Shown piece after piece: positions 1 through 5,333 of a stretch of 12,561 nt of DNA. The DNA is taken from contig CALKWH010000471.1 in assembly GCA_938004375.1 (NCBI GenBank), forward strand, positions 1 to 12,561, given 5' to 3'. The position numbers and the translations under genes were made by a program. The DNA comes from an uncultured Pseudomonadota bacterium. Lineage in GTDB: Bacteria > Myxococcota_A > Polyangia > HGW-17. The stretch's first letter is position 1, and every line of letters begins with the position of its first letter. The notes beneath the pieces were generated by a model. The model searched no databases and was not told the DNA's origin. It saw only the letters and a program-made list of their open reading frames with translations.

Positions 1-51
1 ATACGATATCGTATTCGGTTACTGGAGTTCAGACGTGTGCTCTTCCGATCT
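1..51 (+). other. Illumina P7/index/read-2 adapter (not genomic)
   Basis: Bases 1-9 match the end of the Illumina P7 oligo with one G-to-T difference at 7. Bases 10-17 (CGTATTCG) sit exactly where an 8-base index belongs. Bases 18-51 match the TruSeq read-2 adapter with one G-to-T difference at 20. The genomic insert therefore begins at 52. This is library sequence left on an untrimmed contig end, oriented as expected for read-through of a short insert. Any start codon placed inside it, such as the GTG at 37, is false. Confidence 0.97.
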
Positions 52-753
52 AATGATAATTCGGTAAAATGCTGGGGATACAATGGGTACGGTCATCTGG
101 GAGATGGCACCTATATAAGTAGCCGACTCCCTGTTCAATGTGTTGATTTGGTTAATGTGTCAAAGATTTCTTCGGGACAATATCATAATTGCGCATTGTT
201 GACCGATGGTTCCATCAAGTGTTGGGGATCCAACGGCAGAGGACAACTCGGATTGTCAGGAAGTGGTTATTACAATATAGCTCAAACAGTGAGTGGAATT
301 TCTTCTGTGCTTGATGTGGCGGTGGGTGGTGAACACACTTGCGCTGTGACGAACTCGGGTAGTGTTTATTGCTGGGGATGGAATATCTATGGACAATTAG
401 GAGACGGAAGTTATGTTGATAAGTCGGTTCCCACAAACATTTCAACCATCAATAATGCAAATAAAGTTGCAGCAGGGCGTATGAGTTCTTGTGCAATAAA
501 GGTGAACGGCACAATATCATGCTGGGGGCAAAATACTTACGGTGAATTGGGAAATGGCCTCACGGAAGATTCAAATATTCCGGTCGATGTTATTTCAATA
601 AGCGATTCAACATTTGTTGCTCTTGGATATGGTTTTGCGTGTTCATTGAGTGCAAATAAAAAAACGATCAAATGCTGGGGGAAGAATGATGCTGGTCAAT
701 TAGGAGATGGCACAAATATAAATAGATTGTCACCCGTTGTCGTGCTGCAATAA
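52..753 (+). CDS. RCC1-repeat (beta-propeller) protein, 5' end missing
   Basis: An open frame runs from the adapter junction to TAA at 751-753. It encodes five RCC1-type blades spaced about 45-50 residues apart, marked by CWGYNGYGHLGDG, CWGSNGRGQLG, CWGWNIYGQLGDG, CWGQNTYGELGNG and CWGKNDAGQLGDG. A small C-A motif precedes each (HNCALL, HTCAV, SSCAI, FACSL), as is usual for bacterial secreted or surface RCC1 proteins. A full propeller has about seven blades, so at least two blades and any signal peptide lie beyond the contig edge. The last blade ends naturally a few residues before the stop. The DNA is clearly AT-richer than everything right of about 1100, so this segment may come from another genome or a transferred region. 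RCC1 family membership is firm. The binding partner is unknown. Confidence 0.88.
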   Translation, partial: NDNSVKCWGYNGYGHLGDGTYISSRLPVQCVDLVNVSKISSGQYHNCALLTDGSIKCWGSNGRGQLGLSGSGYYNIAQTVSGISSVLDVAVGGEHTCAVTNSGSVYCWGWNIYGQLGDGSYVDKSVPTNISTINNANKVAAGRMSSCAIKVNGTISCWGQNTYGELGNGLTEDSNIPVDVISISDSTFVALGYGFACSLSANKKTIKCWGKNDAGQLGDGTNINRLSPVVVLQ

Positions 754-793
754 AGAAATATTTGATATATATATTAAGACTTAAGCTCTATAA

Positions 794-1117
794 CTTACGG
801 AACAACTTAGCGCCGGTGTTGACGTTCAGCACCTAAGGATCACTCAAGCTGGACTGGCGTGGTGCTTGGGATATAACGCCTAGTTACAACCGGGGGATGG
901 TACATAAGCGAATAAACTCATTCCAACAGCCATTTCGCTGCCACCAGGGAAGAACTTTTCAGTGATTTGTCCAGGTGGCAACCGCACAATTGCCATCGCG
1001 CAAGGCGGAACGGCTTGGTGTTGGGGCAAGAACGACTATGGGCAACTTGGGGACAATTCCACGACAAACAGCCTTACAGCGGTGGCGAGTCCCAACGTAT
1101 CGATGAGGATTTTCTGA
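794..1117 (+). pseudogene. Decayed RCC1-repeat segment
   Basis: In one frame this stretch reads as two more RCC1 blades with damage. The first contains AWCLGYNA, a stop at 881-883, then LQPGDGT and a stop at 905-907. The second is clean and contains AWCWGKNDYGQLGDNSTT and SLTAV. The expected first blade would be AWCWGYNAYGQLGDGTY, so the two stops fall exactly where tyrosine codons are expected and the second Trp of WCW is Leu. RCC1 similarity fades at about 1096 and the frame stops at 1115-1117. The codon use is GC-richer than in the intact RCC1 gene upstream, so it is not simply that gene's 3' end. The 40 bases between them (754-793) are AT-rich with nothing recognisable. The damage could be true decay or base errors in a thinly covered contig end. 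Confidence 0.7.
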
Positions 1118-1155
1118 TCCGGAATCGAAGACGCCAGGCCCTTGAGCTCGGCGAG
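1087..1155 (-). pseudogene. Fragment of a Fic protein N-terminal region
   Basis: Read on the minus strand from 1155, this gives 23 codons beginning LAELKGLASSIPDQKIL and ending near IDTLGL. It closely fits the Fic N-terminal (Fic_N) helix that normally precedes the inhibitory [S/T]xxxE[G/N] helix, as in the family pattern aLaeLkGla..ip...li. The inhibitory helix and everything after it are absent: at its lower end the sequence runs directly into the oppositely oriented RCC1 segment. It is one frame off from the adjoining Fic C-terminal piece. It cannot be a working gene. Confidence 0.62.
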
Positions 1156-1162
1156 CCTTGCG

Positions 1163-1315
1163 CATGACGAGGTCGATCTTCGTGTAGGGGTTCATGAAGA
1201 GGTGGTCGACCAGCTCCGCACGGTAGAAGCGATGGGCGTCCCAGATCCGCTGTCGGTAGTCGCTGATGGCTGCGGAGATCGCGGTGACGGCCTGGAGGGT
1301 CTCAGCGGCGGTGGA
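1163..1315 (-). pseudogene. Fragment of a Fic protein C-terminal region
   Basis: The 51 codons contain AAETLQAV, YRAELVDHLF and NPYTKIDLVM. This matches the helix that follows the Fic fold and the start of the C-terminal winged-helix domain seen in many class II Fic proteins (family pattern TAEETL...Y...L...LF..PYTri..v). The catalytic HxFx(D/E)GNGR core is absent and the winged helix is cut after its first helix. It is preceded in the same frame by a LuxR-like piece and followed, one frame off, by a Fic N-terminal piece. Neither join is natural, so I call it a remnant or chimeric piece. Confidence 0.6.
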
Positions 1316-1384
1316 CAACTCCGTGAGCCGCGCCTCGTGGGGCTTCACGTGCCCGGGGTCCCGGCGCGAGAAAGACGGCTGATT
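1316..1384 (-). pseudogene. 23-codon fragment of a third LuxR paralogue
   Basis: This reads NQPSFSRRDPGHVKPHEARL plus TEL. It aligns without gaps to residues 151-173 of LuxR regulator 2 (DQASFSRRELERVQPHEARL plus LEL): 15 of 23 residues and 53 of 69 bases agree by my hand count. Similarity stops abruptly on both sides. It runs in frame into the Fic C-terminal piece. The bases from 1385 to 1415 show nothing I recognise and lead to the stop of Fic protein 1. Confidence 0.55.
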
Positions 1385-1415
1385 CCTCGCGCGATTGGGG
1401 CGGCCATCGCGGTCA

Positions 1416-2939
1416 TCACCTTTCCGCAGGCGACATCGTGGAGGCCACCGCGCGTTCCAGGGAGACCAGTTCGTCATCGGTGAGAAAGGCGAAGTGGGAG
1501 GCCCTCTTGGCGGCGGACAGGCGGCCCTGGTTCTGCAGGCAGAAGCGGATGAAGAGATCGAGCAGTCGGTCGGGCAGGTCCACGAGCTCCCGAATCCCGG
1601 CGCGGGCGGCCTCGTAGGAGGACAGAAACGAGAGCTCGGAGACCAGTTCGTGGTCAATGGTGCGTTCGACGAAGCCAAAGAGCGCTTCGGCCTGCGGGGT
1701 CATGTCGATGAAACGGTACCAGTCGGCGGCGTCAGCCAGGACCGTCATGCGGCCGAGCTCGTCGAGCCGGTATTCGATTAGGCGCATCAGGGGGCGGGAG
1801 AACGCCTCCAGGGAGGCGTCGTACTCGGTCGGCTCGCGCAAGAGGACGGCGGACACAGGAAACATGAGGTCCTGGGGGGTGAAGCCGCGCCGCGCGAGGA
1901 TGTTGTGGATCAGGAAGCGATGGATGCGGCCGTTGCCGTCCTCGAAAGGATGGAGAAAGACGAACCCCCAGGCGACGACCGCGGCGTGGATCACGGGGGA
2001 GATTTCGCTGTCCTGGAGGCGGCGGTGCGCGGCGATCCAGCCCGCCAGGAGGTCGGGAAGTTCCCCCGGGGCGGGCGGCACGTAGTGGATCCGCTCCCGG
2101 TTCCAGTTCACGGTTTCGCCAACATAGTTCTGGGTCCGGCGAACCTGCTCCTCGGCGAAGCGCGGGTCGACGATGCGGTTCTGCAATTCGATCAACCGGT
2201 CTTTTTCGCAGAAATCATCGCGGCAGGCCAGCTCCAGCAGCGCCACGAACCGTTCGACGCGGTTGGCCGACAACGTGAGGCGTTCGAGCTCGAAGGAAGA
2301 GCGGGTCTCCTTGGTGTAGAGGTAGGCGGTGGCGCGCTTCAACAGCTCCGCGGGGTAGGCAGCGGCCACGCGCCGACATCGGCCCGAGAGGTCGGCGGCC
2401 TCGTACGCCGCGAGCTTCGGGGTGCGCCTGACCAGCGGGCAGAAGCGCGCGGTTCCGGGCAGGTTGTCCTCCACCCTCTGGCGCCGGATTCGCAGGCCGG
2501 GCCGGCACGTGTAGTATTTCTCGGGGTCCAGCAGCGGGATGTAATTGCCTTGCTTCAGGTCCGGGATCGGCAGGGCGCGGCCGGTCAGCGCCTCGTACCA
2601 GTACCAGAGCCGCCGCGCATAGATGCCGGTCGGCTTGGCGCGCAGCCAGGCCAGTATTTCAGGTTCATCGACGTTCCGGAAGATCCGGGTGAGCAACGCC
2701 GGATTCGTGCCGTCATACTTGAGCGCGAATTCCAAGTGCTCCAACACGGCCTCGCCGGGCCAATAGGACGCCGGAAAAAACTCCTCGACCCGGTCCGGGT
2801 GGTTTACCACGCGGTGAGGACCCCGGAGCAACACGCGGGACTGGTGCCAGTTCGGGATGACCTCCAGGCCGAAGCGCGCAATCAAGGCGTCGTAGCCCGC
2901 AGGACGCCAGGAGGCTGGGGATTTGTCATCGGTTAACAA
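1416..2939 (-). CDS. Fic-domain protein 1 (507 aa, long form)
   Basis: Fic enzymes usually transfer AMP from ATP to a Ser, Thr or Tyr of a target protein. The catalytic loop is complete: HPFEDGNGRIHR at residues 330-341 fits HxFx(D/E)GNGRxxR. The substrate-clamping flap lies near IHYVPPAPGELPDLL (284-298). The candidate inhibitory helix is at 212-220 (TRSSFELER). It keeps the key Glu219 but has Arg220 where [S/T]xxxE[G/N] expects Gly or Asn. About 200 residues of N-terminal sequence precede the Fic fold, and a helical tail follows it, making it longer than the usual 330-400 aa. The TTG start at 2937-2939 is chosen because a perfect AGGAGG lies 7 nt upstream; no ATG fits. The last gene of the minus-strand cluster, it is driven from a 64-bp control block also found before Fic protein 2. 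Targets are unknown, and toxin, self-regulator or housekeeping modifier are all possible. Confidence 0.9.
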   Translation of the reverse strand: MLTDDKSPASWRPAGYDALIARFGLEVIPNWHQSRVLLRGPHRVVNHPDRVEEFFPASYWPGEAVLEHLEFALKYDGTNPALLTRIFRNVDEPEILAWLRAKPTGIYARRLWYWYEALTGRALPIPDLKQGNYIPLLDPEKYYTCRPGLRIRRQRVEDNLPGTARFCPLVRRTPKLAAYEAADLSGRCRRVAAAYPAELLKRATAYLYTKETRSSFELERLTLSANRVERFVALLELACRDDFCEKDRLIELQNRIVDPRFAEEQVRRTQNYVGETVNWNRERIHYVPPAPGELPDLLAGWIAAHRRLQDSEISPVIHAAVVAWGFVFLHPFEDGNGRIHRFLIHNILARRGFTPQDLMFPVSAVLLREPTEYDASLEAFSRPLMRLIEYRLDELGRMTVLADAADWYRFIDMTPQAEALFGFVERTIDHELVSELSFLSSYEAARAGIRELVDLPDRLLDLFIRFCLQNQGRLSAAKRASHFAFLTDDELVSLERAVASTMSPAER

Positions 2940-2946
2940 GGGGCCG

Positions 2947-2952
2947 CCTCCT
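2947..2952 (-). promoter_or_regulatory. Shine-Dalgarno site fixing a TTG start
   Basis: AGGAGG on the minus strand, 7 nt before TTG at 2937-2939. The full consensus match at ideal spacing is the main reason for accepting the rare start codon of Fic protein 1. Confidence 0.8.
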
Positions 2953-2974
2953 GTGAAAAGACGTATGAAACATG

Positions 2975-3003
2975 AGAATCAATTACATTCCGGCACTTGT
3001 CAA
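2975..3003 (-). promoter_or_regulatory. Possible second promoter of Fic protein 1
   Basis: On the minus strand a consensus TTGACA (3003-2998) is followed after 17 nt by GATTCT (2980-2975), which matches the -10 consensus at only three positions. It lies in an AT-rich leader between the upstream control block and the gene. If used, it would give an operator-independent transcript with a leader of about 30 nt. The evidence is the -35 box and spacing only. Confidence 0.3.
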
Positions 3004-3058
3004 TATTTTTCATTATTTCGAGATGTGCATGAGCGCCTTCACGGCGGATGTCGTCATT

Positions 3059-3122
3059 GTTAACGGTCGTGAACAAAGCAGGTTCGGCTATTAACGCAAG
3101 AACGTATTTGCGTTAATAGTTG
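3059..3122 (-). promoter_or_regulatory. Operator/promoter block, copy 1, upstream of Fic protein 1
   Basis: This is a 64-bp block with 55 identical positions to the block at 6500-6563 and no gaps. It contains a perfect inverted repeat, arms CTATTAACGCAA (3088-3099) and TTGCGTTAATAG (3108-3119), with an 8-nt spacer. Reading towards fic, the inner arm carries a -35 box TTGCGT (3099-3094), then 16 nt, then TGC-TTTGTT with the -10 hexamer at 3077-3072. The repeat therefore covers and extends upstream of the -35 box, the usual place for a repressor or class II activator. A second conserved dyad, GTTCAC-N4-GTTAAC, falls at the expected start of transcription. The block begins 19 nt after the LuxR regulator 1 stop, so the hairpin could also affect the upstream transcript, but no U-run follows it. 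The regulator is not known. Confidence 0.72.
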
Positions 3123-3141
3123 GCAAACGCCGGCCGTCAAC

Positions 3142-3291
3142 TCACTCCCGCAGCGCCCTCATCAACTCGACGCGGGTGGACACGCCGAACTGCGCGTAGA
3201 TGGCCTTGAGGTGCGAGCGCACGGTCTCCGGGCTCATGCCCAGGGCGCGGGCGGCCTCGGTGATGGTGGCGCCTTCGACGAGGGCGGTGGC
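3142..3291 (-). repeat. HTH-coding direct repeat, copy in LuxR regulator 1
   Basis: These 150 bases differ from 4217-4366 at only 8 positions by hand count (about 95% identity), and the first 140 at 6. The rest of the two genes is much more diverged. The repeat covers the last 50 codons, which make up most of the DNA-binding domain. Confidence 0.85.
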
Positions 3292-4137
3292 CACGGCGCG
3301 CTGGCGGTCGGAGAGACGGGCCAGCGCAGGCACGGGCTGGGCGGCGGCGGGGACCACCCGGGCATGGATGGATTCGCCGTCCCGGCCCACCAGCCGGGTG
3401 AGGGTGACCGCGTGGCGTCGCACGAAGAGCTCGCGGCGGGACTCGGAGGAGCGGGCGAAGTCGCGGGCGGCCGCGCGCAGATCCGCGCAGACGTGGTCCT
3501 CGCGGAACCACGCGGGGGCGTCGGCCGAGGCCTGCACCACGCGGCCCTCGTGGTCGAGCACGCCCACCGCGCCGCCTGGCGGGATCGAGAAGCGGTGGCG
3601 GGCCATGGAGCGGGCGAACAGGTCGAGAATCGGGCGCTCGTGGGCGCGCACGCGGGCCAGGTCCGCGCGGGTGAACCGCGGCTGGTCGGCGGTGCGGTAG
3701 ACGCCGGCCCAGCCGGCGAGATGGCCGTCGATGAGCACGTGGGTGCCGATGAAGTCCACGAGTCCCAGCGGCGCGAAGAAGCGGTGGTAGATGGCGAGCT
3801 CCCCGAAGGCCGCCGTGGGCGTGAGCACGAAGACGTCCTCGAAGCTGGGGTTCTCGAGGATGTTGTCGACCTCGCGGCCGTCCTCGCGCCGGCCCATGTC
3901 CAGGATGCACACGCCCTCGTTGGCCACCGAGGCGGCGACGAAGGCGGGAGGACCGAAGGCCTGCAGGTCCACGTAGTACGGTCTCCCCTCGTGCATGACC
4001 ACGCAGTACAGCAGGCCGCGGTCGGCGCGGGCCAGCGCCCCCACCAGTTCGAGCAGGGCCAGGCGCGCTGGCAGGGGGGCGTCCTCGAGGGTGGCGGCGA
4101 TTTCATCGAGGCGTTTTTGGACTTCTTTGGGATTCAT
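3142..4137 (-). CDS. LuxR-type transcriptional regulator 1 (331 aa)
   Basis: The C-terminus (about residues 274-331) is a LuxR/GerE-type helix-turn-helix containing LSDRQRAVATALVEG, AARALGMSPETVRSHLKAIY and FGVSTRVELM. The N-terminal part of about 180 residues is a sensor domain I do not recognise by name; a GAF-like fold is plausible. The segment around 186-265 (GAVGVLDHEGRVVQASADAP) looks PAS-like. There is no receiver domain with phospho-Asp and no obvious autoinducer-binding domain, so the signal is unknown and the protein is probably a cytoplasmic DNA binder. The ATG at 4135-4137 has GAGG 8 nt upstream. It lies 79 nt after the LuxR regulator 2 stop on the same strand, probably co-transcribed, and is followed directly by the Fic protein 1 control block. 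It aligns with regulator 2 over all 331 residues without gaps, so the pair is a tandem duplication. Confidence 0.9.
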   Translation of the reverse strand: MNPKEVQKRLDEIAATLEDAPLPARLALLELVGALARADRGLLYCVVMHEGRPYYVDLQAFGPPAFVAASVANEGVCILDMGRREDGREVDNILENPSFEDVFVLTPTAAFGELAIYHRFFAPLGLVDFIGTHVLIDGHLAGWAGVYRTADQPRFTRADLARVRAHERPILDLFARSMARHRFSIPPGGAVGVLDHEGRVVQASADAPAWFREDHVCADLRAAARDFARSSESRRELFVRRHAVTLTRLVGRDGESIHARVVPAAAQPVPALARLSDRQRAVATALVEGATITEAARALGMSPETVRSHLKAIYAQFGVSTRVELMRALRE

Positions 4138-4216
4138 GGGTGCGTCCTCATTCTGGCCGCGGTCCGTTCAAGGACCTGCGGTGGTCGTTTGGCGCTCAGG
4201 AACATGACGCGTCGGC

Positions 4217-4366
4217 TCACTCCCGCAGGGCCTTCATCAACTCGACGCGGGTGGACACGCCGAACTGCGCGTAGATGGCCTTGAGGTGCGAGCGGACGGT
4301 CTCCGGACTCATGCCCAGGGCGCGGGCGGCCTCGGCGATGGTGGCGCCCTCGACGAGGGCGAGGGC
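4217..4366 (-). repeat. HTH-coding direct repeat, copy in LuxR regulator 2
   Basis: Partner of 3142-3291. Synonymous positions are conserved as well as coding ones, so recent gene conversion or very recent exchange explains it better than protein-level selection alone. Confidence 0.85.
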
Positions 4367-5212
4367 GACGGCTCGCTGGCGTTTGGACAACTGCGTCAAC
4401 GCCGGCACCGGTTGCCCCGCCGTGGGCGTCAGGTGCACGTAGACGTTGGGACCGTCCGGGCCCACCAGGCGCGTCAGTCTCACCGCGAGGCGGCGCACGA
4501 ACAACTCCCGCGCGTGCTCGCCCGAGCTCACGAACGCCTTCGCCTGCGCGCGCAGCTCCGTGCAGATGCGCCCTTGCGCGAGCCATTCCGGTGCGTCGGC
4601 GCTGGTCTGCAAGACGGTCCCCTGGTCGTCGAGCACCGCCACGGCGCCGGTGGTGGCCAGCTGCCAGCGATCGCACGGACAAGTAGCGAGGAACAACTCC
4701 AGCAGCCGGGCCTCGTGGGGCTGCACCCGCTCCAGCTCCCGGCGCGAGAACGAGGCCTGGTCGAAGCTGCGGTAGACCCCCGCCCAGCCGGCGATTTTCC
4801 CGTCGATGAAAAAGTAGCTGCCGAGCAATGACCGGATTTGAAGCGGCCCGAAGAAGATCCGGTACCCGGAGAACTCGCGGAACCATTCCGACTCCCCGAT
4901 CGAGAAGCCCGGCTTCAGAAAGGGGTTGTCCAGCAGCACCTCGCCGAGGGTGCCGTCCTCTTTTCGGAAGAGCTCGTCCATGCAGGTTCCGTCGTGGCCC
5001 TTCACCGTGTCGACGTAGTCCTGCGGACCCATCCCCTGCATGTCCACGGAGTAGGGCCTCCCCTGGCGCATGACGATGTTGTAATAAAGTCCCCTGGGTG
5101 CGTCGACGAGCTCCCCCATCAACGTCAAAAGCGCCAGGCGCGCGTCGAACGGCCTGCGGTCGGTGTAGGCCGCGATCGCGTCGAGCCGGGCCTGGATTTC
5201 CTGTGTTTTCAT
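4217..5212 (-). CDS. LuxR-type transcriptional regulator 2 (331 aa)
   Basis: This has the same architecture as regulator 1: an unnamed sensor region (about 1-180), a PAS-like segment (about 186-265, GAVAVLDDQGTVLQTSADAP) and a LuxR/GerE HTH (about 274-331). The HTH is nearly residue-identical to that of regulator 1 and has the same recognition region (SPETVRSHLKAIY). The sensor halves share roughly half their residues, which suggests different signals but the same DNA sites. An in-frame ATG at 5281 would add 23 residues. I prefer the ATG at 5210-5212 because AAGGAG lies 8 nt upstream and because this start makes the two paralogues exactly equal in length. The 97 nt upstream are AT-rich and separate it from Fic protein 2. 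Residues 151-173 resemble the stray fragment at 1316-1384. Confidence 0.9.
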   Translation of the reverse strand: MKTQEIQARLDAIAAYTDRRPFDARLALLTLMGELVDAPRGLYYNIVMRQGRPYSVDMQGMGPQDYVDTVKGHDGTCMDELFRKEDGTLGEVLLDNPFLKPGFSIGESEWFREFSGYRIFFGPLQIRSLLGSYFFIDGKIAGWAGVYRSFDQASFSRRELERVQPHEARLLELFLATCPCDRWQLATTGAVAVLDDQGTVLQTSADAPEWLAQGRICTELRAQAKAFVSSGEHARELFVRRLAVRLTRLVGPDGPNVYVHLTPTAGQPVPALTQLSKRQRAVALALVEGATIAEAARALGMSPETVRSHLKAIYAQFGVSTRVELMKALRE

Positions 5213-5302
5213 GGGTCTTTCTCCTTCGGAACGGGGGATTACGCCCACTGCCCATCGAAAATTGACTATCATAAAGACCAACTAAAATCAATGTATTTTG
5301 AC

Positions 5303-5333
5303 AAAAAATTCACCCGTTCGGGGGATGGAACGG
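5303..5333 (-). terminator. Weak intrinsic terminator-like hairpin at the end of Fic protein 2
   Basis: On the minus strand CCGTTC (5333-5328) and GAACGG (5319-5314) pair around an 8-nt loop, and six T's follow at 5308-5303. The stem is only 6 bp, overlaps the last codons and stop of Fic protein 2, and lies five bases from the T-run. At best it gives partial termination before LuxR regulator 2. The rest of the 5213-5302 gap is AT-rich and probably holds the luxR2 promoter, but I could not settle on -35/-10 boxes. Confidence 0.35.

Noticed and set aside
37..51. GTG start for the RCC1 gene
   Set aside because: It lies inside the Illumina adapter, and the first genomic codon is at 52.
1905..2936. 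Long plus-strand open frame opposite Fic protein 1
   Set aside because: High GC opens antisense frames. The translation is low-complexity Gly/Arg/Val-rich, while the minus frame has the Fic motif and a consensus ribosome-binding site.
3088..3119. Inverted repeat as an intrinsic terminator of LuxR regulator 1
   Set aside because: It has a long stem but no U-run. The copy before Fic protein 2 follows a different gene, whereas both copies precede fic, which favours an operator.
3142..4366. Direct HTH repeats as a CRISPR or tandem satellite
   Set aside because: There are only two copies, about 1.1 kb apart, both coding in frame for the same protein domain.
4134..5291. 385-codon frame overlapping LuxR regulator 2 in another frame
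   Set aside because: It is a shadow of the LuxR gene, Arg/Pro/Gly-rich with no domain.
5261..5292. Inverted ATTGA...TCAAT before LuxR regulator 2 as an operator
   Set aside because: Arms are only 5 bp in AT-rich DNA, there is no second copy, and no convincing promoter boxes can be placed around it.
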